This document shows positions 8,332-16,355 of a DNA stretch of 64,000 nt, piece by piece. Position numbers and translations under genes: made by a program. The notes under the pieces are model-generated. The model had not been told where the DNA came from. It was given only the letters and a program-made list of their open reading frames with translations, and did no database searches. How positions within the stretch are numbered: position 1 is the first letter of the stretch; each line of letters opens with the position of its first letter. Location: assembly GCA_000403335.2 (NCBI GenBank), contig KE159617.1:1200917-1264916 (forward strand), in the 5' to 3' direction. This DNA comes from Lachnospiraceae bacterium MD335. Its GTDB lineage: Bacteria; Bacillota; Clostridia; Lachnospirales; Lachnospiraceae.

Positions 8332-8634
8332 ATGGCAGTACAGGGACAGACAAGGGAAAAAACAAGAATAAACATACGCGAACCAAAGCATTACAAAGTG
8401 ATTATGCATAATGATGATTTTACATCAATGGAATTTGTGGTTGAGATTTTGGTTGATATTTTTAAAAAGGACACATTTGAGGCGGAACGCCTGATGCTTA
8501 TGGTACATGAGAGCGGAAGGGCGGTGGTTGGCATTTATCCATATGATATTGCGGCGACCAAGGTTAACAGCGCCCTGATGCGTGCCAAAGAAGAGGGCTT
8601 TCCGTTTCGTATGACGCTTGAGGAGGAAAAATAA
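8332..8634 (+). CDS. clpS: ClpS, N-degron adaptor for the Clp protease
   Basis: A 100-residue adaptor. The core HNDDFTSMEFVVEIL, the following MLMVHESGRAVVGIYPYDIA and the C-terminal KVNSALMRAKEEGFPF region are diagnostic. ClpS binds proteins with N-terminal Leu, Phe, Tyr or Trp and passes them to ClpA-ClpP. The Asn-Asp-Asp loop that holds the N-terminal residue is present. The gene overlaps no neighbour but is two bases from clpA, and aat follows, so the whole recognition pathway is in one operon. Confidence 0.95.
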   Translation: MAVQGQTREKTRINIREPKHYKVIMHNDDFTSMEFVVEILVDIFKKDTFEAERLMLMVHESGRAVVGIYPYDIAATKVNSALMRAKEEGFPFRMTLEEEK

Positions 8635-8636
8635 TC

Positions 8637-10886
8637 ATGCACGTATCAAACGAAGTAGCATCCATTCTTAATATGATTTTTTCATATGCAAAAGACGCGC
8701 ACTATGAGTATGCGACGCCGGAGCTGATGCTGTATATGATTTGCGCAAACAGTGTATTTTCCAATGCGTTTGCGCGCTGCGGCGGTGACATCAAACGGCT
8801 TGAGGGTGATTTGAAGGGATACCTTGACAGATATATGGAAGAAGTAAACGACGCAGAGCATACGCCGGAACTTTCCGAGGCGATGAGCGAGGTGCTTGTG
8901 CGTGCCTGGGAGTCCGCGCAAAACAGCGGTAAGGCGGTAGCGGAGTTGTCGCATATTGTGCATGCGATTTATCAGCTTGAGGACAGCTATGCCGTTTATT
9001 ATATGACCGTACAGAACGTGGAGCATGCACAGCTTTTACAGGAAATGGCGATTATTAACGGCGAAAAAAGCGGCGGTTATGTCAGGGCGGACGCACAGAA
9101 AAATGATGATGCATATGAGGAGGAAACGGAGCACGGAGCGCTTTGGGAGCAGTTCGCCGTTTGCATCAACGATGCGCTTGACGGCATTAATCCCTTGATT
9201 GGCAGAGAAGACGAGCTGGAGCGTACCATGCAGATTTTGTGCCGCAAGGATAAAAATAATCCGATGCACATCGGAGAACCGGGCGTCGGAAAGACGGCGA
9301 TTACATATGGTCTTGCAAGACTGATTAACGAGGACAACGTGCCGCAGCCTTTACGCAATGCGCGGATTTTTGCGCTGGATTTGGGGAGTCTTCTTGCCGG
9401 AACACAATACCGCGGCGACTTTGAAAAGCGGTTTAAACATGTAATGGACAGCATTTTGGAGGAGGAAAATCCGATTGTCTACATTGACGAGATTCATAAT
9501 ATTGTCGGTGCGGGCGCAGTGAATGGCGGTTCTTTTGATATTTCAAATATGCTGAAGCCTTACCTTGCGGACGGCCGGATCCGATTTATCGGGGCAACAA
9601 CGTATGAGGAGTACAAAAAGCATTTTGAGAAAAGTAAAAGCCTTGTACGGCGGTTCCAAAACATTGACATTCAGGAGCCGACTGTCGCTGATACGGTCAA
9701 AATACTGGAAGGCCTGCGCGACAATTATGAGGGTTATCATAATGTCAAATATGAAAAGGGCGTATTCGAATATGCAGCGGAAATGGCGTCCAAATACATT
9801 AACGAGAGGTTTCTTCCCGATAAGGCGATTGATTTGATTGACGAGGCGGGAGCGTACCGGCGCATGCATCTGATTGACCGGAAAAGTCAAATTGTGAATA
9901 AGGCTTTGATTGACGAAATTATTGCAAAGACCTGCAATATCCCGAAACAGACCGTGGAGAGTGACGAGACGCAGACGCTTGCCACGCTTGAGGAGCGCAT
10001 GAAAAAGCGGATTTACGGACAGAATGAGGCGCTGTCGCAGGTGGTGAACGCCGTGAAATTTTCAAGGGCGGGGCTTTTGGAGGAAGGAAAACCGCTTGCA
10101 AGCCTTTTGTTTGTTGGACCTACGGGTGTAGGAAAGACTGAGATTGCAAGAAGCCTTGCGGATGAACTTGGTATCCGCCTTATACGGTTTGATATGAGTG
10201 AGTATGAGGAAAAACATGCCGTGGCAAAGCTGATCGGCGCGCCTGCAGGTTATGTGGGATATGAGGAAGGCGGACTTTTGACTGAGGAAGTCAGAAAACA
10301 TCCGCATTGCGTTCTTCTTTTGGATGAGATTGAGAAGGCGCACGCCGATATTTATAATATCCTGCTTCAGATTATGGATTACGCGACACTCACGGACAAT
10401 CAGGGACGTAAGGCAGATTTTAGTAATGTGATTGTGATTATGACGTCTAATGCAGGCGCAAGCCGTATCGGAAAACATGGAATCGGTTTTCAGGCACAAG
10501 ATGTCAAAGCAGAAGTAATTATGGAAGAAGTAAAGCGCATTTTTCAGCCTGAATTTCGTAACCGCCTGACAAAAATTGTGGTATTCCATGCAATGGATGA
10601 TAAAATGGCAGAGCAGATTGTCACAAAAAAACTTGACGGACTGCAAGAGATGCTTGCAAAAAAGAAGGTGCGTTTTACGGCAGATACCGCGGCAAAGACG
10701 CTTGTAAAGACGAAGGGCATCAGCACGGAATTCGGCGCAAGAGAGATTGACCGTGTTATTAGCGGGAATATTAAGCCGCTTTTGGTGGACGAAATTTTAT
10801 TCGGACGGCTGAACAGGGGCGGAACTTGTAAGCTTACAGCTTTGGCGGATGATTTTCAGGTTTTATTTGAAAAAGAACAGGAGTAG
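8637..10886 (+). CDS. clpA: ClpA, AAA+ unfoldase of the ClpAP protease
   Basis: A 749-residue double AAA+ ATPase. The N-terminal Clp repeat domain spans about 1-145. The first ATPase domain has Walker A GEPGVGKT at 213-220 and Walker B YIDEIHN near 282-288. The second has GPTGVGKT at 494-501 and LLLDEIEKAH near 560. An IGF tripeptide in the KHGIGFQAQ loop, near 625, is the ClpP-docking loop, so it should work with ClpP encoded elsewhere. There is no ClpC-type coiled-coil middle domain, which marks it as ClpA rather than ClpC. It sits between clpS and aat with 2- and 3-base gaps. Confidence 0.94.
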   Translation: MHVSNEVASILNMIFSYAKDAHYEYATPELMLYMICANSVFSNAFARCGGDIKRLEGDLKGYLDRYMEEVNDAEHTPELSEAMSEVLVRAWESAQNSGKAVAELSHIVHAIYQLEDSYAVYYMTVQNVEHAQLLQEMAIINGEKSGGYVRADAQKNDDAYEEETEHGALWEQFAVCINDALDGINPLIGREDELERTMQILCRKDKNNPMHIGEPGVGKTAITYGLARLINEDNVPQPLRNARIFALDLGSLLAGTQYRGDFEKRFKHVMDSILEEENPIVYIDEIHNIVGAGAVNGGSFDISNMLKPYLADGRIRFIGATTYEEYKKHFEKSKSLVRRFQNIDIQEPTVADTVKILEGLRDNYEGYHNVKYEKGVFEYAAEMASKYINERFLPDKAIDLIDEAGAYRRMHLIDRKSQIVNKALIDEIIAKTCNIPKQTVESDETQTLATLEERMKKRIYGQNEALSQVVNAVKFSRAGLLEEGKPLASLLFVGPTGVGKTEIARSLADELGIRLIRFDMSEYEEKHAVAKLIGAPAGYVGYEEGGLLTEEVRKHPHCVLLLDEIEKAHADIYNILLQIMDYATLTDNQGRKADFSNVIVIMTSNAGASRIGKHGIGFQAQDVKAEVIMEEVKRIFQPEFRNRLTKIVVFHAMDDKMAEQIVTKKLDGLQEMLAKKKVRFTADTAAKTLVKTKGISTEFGAREIDRVISGNIKPLLVDEILFGRLNRGGTCKLTALADDFQVLFEKEQE

Positions 10887-10889
10887 CAT

Positions 10890-11555
10890 ATGCCGGTTTT
10901 TCGATTGCAGAAACACGAAATATATTTTCCGAATCCGACACTTGCCTGTGAGGACGGGCTTTTGGCGGTGGGCGGCGACTTGTGTGTGGAGCGGCTGCTG
11001 CTTGCCTATACGCACGGTATTTTCCCGTGGTACAATCCCGGTGACGAAATTCTTTGGTGGTGTCCGCATGAGCGGTTCGTGATTTTTCCGAAGGAAATTC
11101 ATATATCGCATTCCATGAAAAAATATATAAAAAAGCATACGTTTACAGTGAAAGTCAACCGCGATTTTGCGGATACCATGCACCGCTGCCGAGCGAAGAG
11201 GGAATTTGCCGAAGGGACATGGATTTCCGACGAAATGGAGGAGGCGTATTTTGCGCTGCATCAGGCGGGGTATGCAATGAGTGTGGAAGTGTTTGAAGAA
11301 GAACGGCTCGCGGGAGGGCTTTACGGTGTGGTGATTGGAAAATGTTTTTTTGGCGAGAGTATGTTTTCGGAGCAGGAGAACGGTTCCAAGATTGCGCTGA
11401 CTGCACTTGCAAAGATGCTTGATAAAGAGGGATTCTTGCTGATTGACTGTCAGTTCCATACGGAGCATTTGGAGCGCATGGGCGGGCGTTTTCTTTCATG
11501 GGAGGAATATGACGGGATTTTGAAAAAAGGAATGATGGCTGAAAAACACCTTTAA
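10890..11555 (+). CDS. aat: Leucyl/phenylalanyl-tRNA-protein transferase
   Basis: A 221-residue cytoplasmic enzyme that transfers Leu or Phe from aminoacyl-tRNA to proteins with N-terminal Lys or Arg, making them ClpS substrates. Typical motifs are FPNPTLACEDGLLAVGGDL, FPWYNPGDEILWWCPHERFV and GGLYGVVIGKCFFGESMFS, with SKIAL and LIDCQFHTEHLERMG near the end. Length matches the family. It starts three bases after the clpA stop, with its ribosome site inside clpA. The weak hairpin at 11548-11565 overlaps the stop and lacks a good T-run. Confidence 0.95.
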   Translation: MPVFRLQKHEIYFPNPTLACEDGLLAVGGDLCVERLLLAYTHGIFPWYNPGDEILWWCPHERFVIFPKEIHISHSMKKYIKKHTFTVKVNRDFADTMHRCRAKREFAEGTWISDEMEEAYFALHQAGYAMSVEVFEEERLAGGLYGVVIGKCFFGESMFSEQENGSKIALTALAKMLDKEGFLLIDCQFHTEHLERMGGRFLSWEEYDGILKKGMMAEKHL

Positions 11556-11599
11556 AAATAAAGGTTTTGGAAAAAAATGCGTAAAAATAAAAAAAGGAC

Positions 11600-11628
11600 T
11601 TGCATTTTGAAAAAAACTGTTATATACT
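11600..11628 (+). promoter_or_regulatory. Promoter of the tRNA-Glu pair
   Basis: TTGCAT (11600-11605) and TATACT (11623-11628) are spaced by 17 bases, about 53 bases before the first tRNA-Glu. There is no second promoter between the two tRNAs that stands out, so both are probably made from this one. Confidence 0.75.
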
Positions 11629-11680
11629 TTAATAGCTGTCAGCGTGAAATTAAAGTTGACGGTTGTTAAAGAACAGTTAT

Positions 11681-11752
11681 GGCTCGTTGGTCAAGCGGTT
11701 AAGACGCCGCCCTCTCACGGCGGAAACAGGGGTTCGATTCCCCTACGAGCTG
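11681..11752 (+). tRNA. tRNA-Glu (anticodon CTC), copy 1
   Basis: A full cloverleaf: acceptor stem GGCTCGT/ACGAGCT (G-U at the first pair), D arm, anticodon stem CCGCC/GGCGG with loop CTCTCAC (anticodon CTC, reading GAG) and a T arm with GGTTCGATTCC. The CCA end is not encoded. It is identical in sequence to the next tRNA gene, 45 bases downstream. Confidence 0.93.
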
Positions 11753-11797
11753 CTAAGTGGTAATTGCCGCTTGGAAACTTTTAATTTATTTTTATAT

Positions 11798-11869
11798 GGC
11801 TCGTTGGTCAAGCGGTTAAGACGCCGCCCTCTCACGGCGGAAACAGGGGTTCGATTCCCCTACGAGCTG
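11798..11869 (+). tRNA. tRNA-Glu (anticodon CTC), copy 2
   Basis: The same 72-base sequence and fold as copy 1, again with anticodon CTC and no encoded CCA. Its 3' end (TACGAGCTGT, 11861-11870) recurs exactly at 12026-12035 inside an integrase-tail-like repeat, which points to this tRNA as the attachment site of the prophage remnant that follows. Confidence 0.93.
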
Positions 11870-11900
11870 TTGACTGTTTAAAACAGCCCAACCCATTGAG

Positions 11901-11940
11901 AATACTGCAAATACCGAGTGTCAGGTGTTGCAGTATTTTT
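11901..11940 (+). terminator. Intrinsic terminator after the tRNA-Glu genes
   Basis: A perfect 10-bp stem AATACTGCAA/TTGCAGTATT (11901-11910 and 11928-11937 region) with a 17-base loop is followed by a T-rich run (TTTTTGTTTT). Confidence 0.8.
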
Positions 11941-12008
11941 GTTTTGTAAGGACAGTTTTGATTTTTTATCGTTGTAGACCGTTTTAAACCGTTATAAATC
12001 AAATGTTT

Positions 12009-12065
12009 GTGGGTATTTTTGTGGGTACGAGCTGTGGGTATTTTTGTGGGTATACTTTGTGGGTA
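12009..12065. repeat. Five GTGGGTA repeats with tRNA-derived core; att-like site
   Basis: GTGGGTA occurs at 12009, 12021, 12034, 12046 and 12059, spaced 12-13 bases. The 10-bp TACGAGCTGT at 12026-12035 matches the 3' end of the tRNA-Glu gene 165 bases upstream. Read on the reverse strand the repeats code for a Thr/Lys/His/Pro-rich tail of the kind often seen at the end of phage integrases. I interpret this as the scar of an integrated phage whose integrase is now gone. Confidence 0.5.
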
Positions 12066-12758
12066 AAATTTAAAGGAATGCTAATTGATTAATATGTCTG
12101 TAACTCATTTTAAGCCTCAAAGATACGATTTAAAAATTGTTTTGATAGAAATATTCAAATGCAATCAAAATATTTGTATATGAGGATAATATAACTATCT
12201 ATAAATATAATCATTGTCATAATGATTATAATATTTGTGATAATGGATATATTTATAACAAACAAAATTTCGGTCTTTACTGAGTTAAATAGCAATATTA
12301 CTATCTGTTCAGGTTTCGAGGATCAACAAAAAAGATTTCATTGTTACTACTCCTGTTGTTTAAATACTTTTTTTAATGAAGAGCAGCAGTGGTAGTTAAA
12401 TAAACTTCTCGTTTTTATTTCCTTTACCAAATACAATAGTGGTTTTCTCATTCTAATTTACATCATTTCAATTAAGAGTAGCCGATTCAGAAGTTCTCAT
12501 GCTTGTACTATATAAAAATTCAATCAAATCAATATCTCGCTCTTGCGTATGAGTTCTTTTTATTTTTTAGATTGTTTAAGTTAAAAATCGTAAAAAATAG
12601 GGTATTGCATTCCGCAACACCCTTAAAATCATTTCTACAATATCTAATCACTTAAATTAAGTTAATTCGATCTAAGTTAAACTAAAGCAAAAAAATCCCG
12701 TTTTCTTTCATTATTTCAATCGGATATTACTGATTGTTGCTAGTTTTAATAACAAACA
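12066..12758. other. AT-rich non-coding remnant; reverse-strand terminator inside
   Basis: About 690 bases, clearly more AT-rich than the flanks, with no supported gene on either strand. The one clear element is a hairpin at 12600-12622 (GGGTaTTGC / GCAAcACCC, one mismatch). On the reverse strand it is followed by TATTTTTTACGATTTTT, so it would end leftward phage transcripts. The rest looks like decayed phage DNA. Confidence 0.55.
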
Positions 12759-12983
12759 TCATACAGCCATATGTGTTATAACCTTACCACCAGTTTTCTT
12801 GACATATGTATTTTCAATATTATTTCCCTTACCATCCTGTGTGGCTTTTGTCGCTGAAACAGCATTACCATCAACCAGTAAAGCTCCGATATTTGCAGGT
12901 GTAATATTAACTTGTCCCGTTCTGTATGTACTCTCCTTATCACCCTTAGGTATATATCTCTTCTTTAGAATCGTATAGTTCAA
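12759..12983 (-). pseudogene. Phage tail/fibre protein fragment
   Basis: A 74-residue reverse-strand frame starting at a TTG. The segment GQVNITPANIGAL is typical of phage tail-fibre and structural proteins, where this repeat is normally part of a much longer chain. The rest (ATKATQDGKGNNIENTYVKK) also fits. The size, the weak start and the lack of a continued frame upstream suggest a fragment. A second small open frame (12950-13130, also reverse, no ATG) may be another phage gene scrap. Function in the present genome is unlikely. Confidence 0.6.
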
Positions 12984-13165
12984 TCGTTAAATTTTCTTGT
13001 ATCCATTTACATACAACATCAGAATATATGTATATATAAGACTTATTATTAAATAATGAAATATATATTTTAGATGCTTGCTCATCAGTTATAGTAGATG
13101 ATTCAGATTTATTTTTTTCTGTACTTATTTATCTCACCTTCTTCCGTTTTGTGACTTGTGAAAAT

Positions 13166-14884
13166 TTAGTATGATCTTACTATAGATGGTCTACGTGCCA
13201 TTGATAGGATATTTTTGCAATTATTAGAGTTTTTGGATTTAATAGCACTACAATATTCTGTAATATAAAATATCAGATAACTTAATGCAGAAAAACGGTC
13301 TTTGTCTACTTTTTTCACGACCTTTTCTACAGATAAAGCACCATTTGTCATATGCTTTAATTTCAAATTTGCTATCTCTTCAAATAATAAATCAGTTTGT
13401 ATGTATGGTAATACTCGTAAATCCATATTTTGTTTATCTTTAGGAGAAAAATCTGTGTCTTGTTTTTTTTCAAGTAACTTTAATTTGCCACTTTCAACAG
13501 CATCTATAAAATCTGCAACTACTTTACTCTGAAAATGCTGTGCTTTCATATCAAACAAGCATTTTTCGGCATCTCTAACCTCTGGTTGATTATCAGTGTT
13601 CATTGTGTTCCAACATCCAAGATATTCGCCAGTAATCGGATCATAAGACTCCTTTAATAACTCATCTATCAATCCTGCGCCTAATCCATTTCCGTCAGCA
13701 ATAACTGCTTTTGCTAGAAAATTCTTTTTGGTCTTTTTTACTAGACATGCCTGTGCTGAAAAGTTCATTGCATTAGATACAGTCATAATGTTTGGAATTT
13801 CAATAGATACAATCCTATTCGATTCTTTATTTCTTATAACTCGTCCAATTGCAATAGAAGATTGGTTATTTGTTGCTTTCTGACTACGAGCAACGTCTAC
13901 ACCAAGATAAAATTCTTCATCCAATTTATTGAAATCAATCATTGGTGTGGTTAATGTCCGGCAATTCATTAACTTGTTTATATCAACTAATGCACCGTCT
14001 GAAGAACCAACCCACTCTTGTTCATAGTTTTGCGCAAAAGCAATAGGAGAGGAGGTACTTTTTTTTCTTAATATCTGACTTTTATTACTACCTCTGCCAT
14101 ACCAACACGGTAGCATCCAACTTGCACCAAGAACGATTTGTCCTTTCAATTCGCACATATTGTCATACATGTCTATAGAGCGTTGGTATTCATCGGAGCC
14201 ACGGAAACCAGATGTTGTGAAGAAATGTATTTGTTGATTTAATTCCTGTGGATCTACGAGAGCCATTTTACCCACAGTATATCTAGGAACCTCTGTTACA
14301 GGTTCAAGAGCATCTTGATATAATTCGTTATTTAAAAGAGCAGCTTCTTCAATTTTTAATCTTCTTCGTCTTTGTCCTTTGGTTGTCTGCGCATTTGCAA
14401 TAGCATCTATAGAACTTCCGTTTTTAAACTGAATTAATGCATCACCTTTAATAAATTTAGGTTCTTTTTCTAATTCGTTTTCAATAAGAGGGAATTTATT
14501 TCGTATTTCATTGAATTTAGACTTTAATAAATCTGCTGCATTTTCTTTCGTCTGAGCTGAAATGGCAAGTTCAATTTGCGGAAAAAGAATAGCCACTATA
14601 ACACAAGACAAAACCTCATTGAATGTTTTAGCATATCCACGACTGAATGTACCATACATATTCATAAATCGCACATCTGACCTCAAAAAAACTCTTTGAT
14701 CAAAATGCATATTGAAGTTACTTTTTTCAGTGCGCAATAAGTCTATAAACAAATCTGGATACCATCTTGCCCAGCTTATAAATTCATAGTAGTTATATAA
14801 GTTTTTTCCAAATACAGAATCATCTTGTATAGCAAGTATTCTTTTCTTGATTGACTCATCAGTCATCAGATGAAAATCATTCAT
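13166..14884 (-). CDS. Phage terminase large subunit
   Basis: A 572-residue motor/nuclease protein that would package phage DNA. A degenerate Walker A-like stretch (SRGYAKTFNEVLS) lies near residue 82, the Walker B with catalytic Glu is RLKIEEAALL near 183, and the C-terminal RNase H-like nuclease has the Asp of LGVDVARSQK (near 333) and VIADGNGLGAGLIDELL (near 395). The ATG at 14882-14884 overlaps the end of the upstream gene by eight bases (ATGAATGA), typical of a terS-terL pair. The frame is uninterrupted, so it could still be made, but its partner gene is broken by an IS and the rest of the phage is missing. Holin, portal and capsid genes are absent. Confidence 0.85.
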   Translation of the reverse strand: MNDFHLMTDESIKKRILAIQDDSVFGKNLYNYYEFISWARWYPDLFIDLLRTEKSNFNMHFDQRVFLRSDVRFMNMYGTFSRGYAKTFNEVLSCVIVAILFPQIELAISAQTKENAADLLKSKFNEIRNKFPLIENELEKEPKFIKGDALIQFKNGSSIDAIANAQTTKGQRRRRLKIEEAALLNNELYQDALEPVTEVPRYTVGKMALVDPQELNQQIHFFTTSGFRGSDEYQRSIDMYDNMCELKGQIVLGASWMLPCWYGRGSNKSQILRKKSTSSPIAFAQNYEQEWVGSSDGALVDINKLMNCRTLTTPMIDFNKLDEEFYLGVDVARSQKATNNQSSIAIGRVIRNKESNRIVSIEIPNIMTVSNAMNFSAQACLVKKTKKNFLAKAVIADGNGLGAGLIDELLKESYDPITGEYLGCWNTMNTDNQPEVRDAEKCLFDMKAQHFQSKVVADFIDAVESGKLKLLEKKQDTDFSPKDKQNMDLRVLPYIQTDLLFEEIANLKLKHMTNGALSVEKVVKKVDKDRFSALSYLIFYITEYCSAIKSKNSNNCKNILSMARRPSIVRSY

Positions 14885-15875
14885 CCGCATCGTCCTCACT
14901 TCCATCTGATAAGTCATCATAATCGCTTGGCAATACAATGAATTTTTCTATATTTGGTCTGTTTTTTAACATAGTGTCATTAGCTTCTGTAAATACACCA
15001 TTTGGATCACCATACTGCCTCAGATATTCTTCCATTTTATCATCATAAAATTTGTAAATATCTTTGTATTCTATTGGTGGTAATCCTTTTAGTTTTCGTG
15101 CGTAACTTATATAACAATAAATATTAAAATCTGGAGCATCGTGTGGTTGAGTCTTATATTTTGGCAATATATTGATTACATCACTCTCTGGCAGCATTGT
15201 TAGTTTCGAAGCTATTCCATTACTTGTTACATCTTTGACGCGTATTAAGTAATACATTCCTTTATGTTCCGCATGAGCAAATATATTGTAGTTCTCATAA
15301 CCCCTGTCTGCGATAAAAACAGCAGGCTGGCCACGGTATCTGTCAATCAATTCACACATAGCACTATTTTCATTTTTCAATCGGGCAGGTTGGATAATTG
15401 CATCTGTGTATCTTCTGCTGCATAAATCATAAAAAGCGTTTAAATGCAGCTGGTTGAAGCCTTTGCTGTCAGGAAGCGGTTGAAAATAGGTTGTTTCATC
15501 TTTAGGATTGCAGGCAATGCATAAATCCGAACCATCACAGGCAATTAATCTAAGTCCTTTATATGCAGCATTATCATTAAAAGATTTAGTGAATTCTTGA
15601 AATAAGAACTCAAATGCTTCTGGCAATATCTGTGCCCTGCGCTGGTTAAATGCTGAATCCGATGGCGTGGAACTGTCAAAATCAAAATATTCCAACAATT
15701 CATCTCTTAATGCTTTGCCCTCCATTGTAAGCATAAACTTCATTATCTCTTCAAATGACCATTTCTTTTTACGTGAAAAATCCGTTTCTGGATTCTTTGT
15801 AAACAACCAACGGTAAGAATCCATCTCTGTAATAATGGATAATAGTTTTTGCTTTACCTCTGTAGAATAATTCAT
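14877..15875 (-). CDS. Chimera: truncated IS4-type transposase fused to terminase small-subunit tail
   Basis: A single 332-residue frame with two parts. Residues 1 to about 235 are the N-terminal half of an IS4-family DDE transposase (SDSAFNQRRAQILPEAFEFL; IACDGSDL holds the first Asp, FIADRGYENYN the second). From about residue 236 the sequence changes to a phage-type C-terminal end (YISYARKLKGLPPIEYKDIY, with an acidic tail) that overlaps the start of terL. The family's usual length is about 430 or more residues, so the catalytic Glu domain is missing and the transposase is inactive. The ribosome site AAGGAGGA before the ATG is strong. The joint near 15170-15190 is my estimate. Confidence 0.75.
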   Translation of the reverse strand: MNYSTEVKQKLLSIITEMDSYRWLFTKNPETDFSRKKKWSFEEIMKFMLTMEGKALRDELLEYFDFDSSTPSDSAFNQRRAQILPEAFEFLFQEFTKSFNDNAAYKGLRLIACDGSDLCIACNPKDETTYFQPLPDSKGFNQLHLNAFYDLCSRRYTDAIIQPARLKNENSAMCELIDRYRGQPAVFIADRGYENYNIFAHAEHKGMYYLIRVKDVTSNGIASKLTMLPESDVINILPKYKTQPHDAPDFNIYCYISYARKLKGLPPIEYKDIYKFYDDKMEEYLRQYGDPNGVFTEANDTMLKNRPNIEKFIVLPSDYDDLSDGSEDDADE

Positions 15876-15918
15876 TGTGTAATCCTCCTTGCAACCAAGA
15901 TGTTTTCTTGATTACAAG

Positions 15919-15960
15919 GGCCGCTCTGACTATCTTTCTTTTTAGATAGTCAGAGCGGCC
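15919..15960 (-). terminator. 17-bp perfect hairpin in the transposase leader
   Basis: GGCCGCTCTGACTATCT and its exact complement are separated by an 8-base loop. It lies 44 bases upstream of the transposase start, in its 5' leader. Such hairpins in IS elements block read-in transcription or translation from outside. It has no T-run of its own. Confidence 0.6.
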
Positions 15961-16167
15961 ACACATTTGGTTTATCCTGTCAAGTGCTTTATGAAATTAT
16001 ACAAAAAAAGAACAGGGTACATATTTCTACATACACTGTTCTTTGCATCGTCCTTATCTAAATGACATTGATGCGCACTCTCCTTTTTTGTTGCAACAAA
16101 AAATTGAGAAAGAGAGTAAATTTACAATTATTTTTAAAAATATGTGTAAAAATATGCAGATAGAATC
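15961..16167. other. IS/phage border with two inverted repeats, no gene
   Basis: Between the IS hairpin and the tRNA-Ala promoter there is no supported gene. A 9-bp inverted repeat AAAGAACAG/CTGTTCTTT (16007-16015 and 16036-16044) and a 20-bp perfect palindrome TTTTTTGTTGCAACAAAAAA (16084-16103) are present. Either could be the outer end of the IS or a terminator of the tRNA side; which one cannot be decided without a second copy. Confidence 0.5.
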
Positions 16168-16195
16168 TTGCATTTTTATAAAAATCTGTTACAAT
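16168..16195 (+). promoter_or_regulatory. Promoter of tRNA-Ala
   Basis: TTGCAT (16168-16173) and TACAAT (16190-16195) with a 16-base spacer end ten bases before the tRNA. Confidence 0.75.
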
Positions 16196-16204
16196 TATCT
16201 TCAT

Positions 16205-16277
16205 GGGGGTATAGCTCAGTTGGGAGAGCGATACGTTCGCAACGTATAGGTCACGAGTTCGAGTCTCGCTATCTCCA
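16205..16277 (+). tRNA. tRNA-Ala (anticodon CGC)
   Basis: A complete cloverleaf: acceptor GGGGGTA/TATCTCC with the G3-U70 pair that marks alanine, D arm TAGCTCAGTTGGGAGAGC, anticodon stem ATACG/CGTAT with loop TTCGCAA (anticodon CGC, reading GCG), T arm with GAGTTCGAGTCTC and discriminator A. CCA is not encoded. It closes the prophage-remnant interval on the right. Confidence 0.92.
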
Positions 16278-16281
16278 TTCT

Positions 16282-16331
16282 GAAGTGTCTGCAAAACCTT
16301 AATTTGATTGGTTTTTTGGCACTTCTTTTTT
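16282..16331 (+). terminator. Terminator of tRNA-Ala
   Basis: GAAGTG...AAAACC and GGTTTT...CACTTC pair around an AT-rich loop and are followed by TTTTTT (16326-16331). Confidence 0.75.
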
Positions 16332-16355
16332 GCTGTTTATACAAAAGGTTCTTAG

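Noticed and set aside
11548-11565. Terminator after aat
   Set aside because: ACCTTT/AAAGGT pairs around AAAAAT, but the stem is short and no T-run follows.
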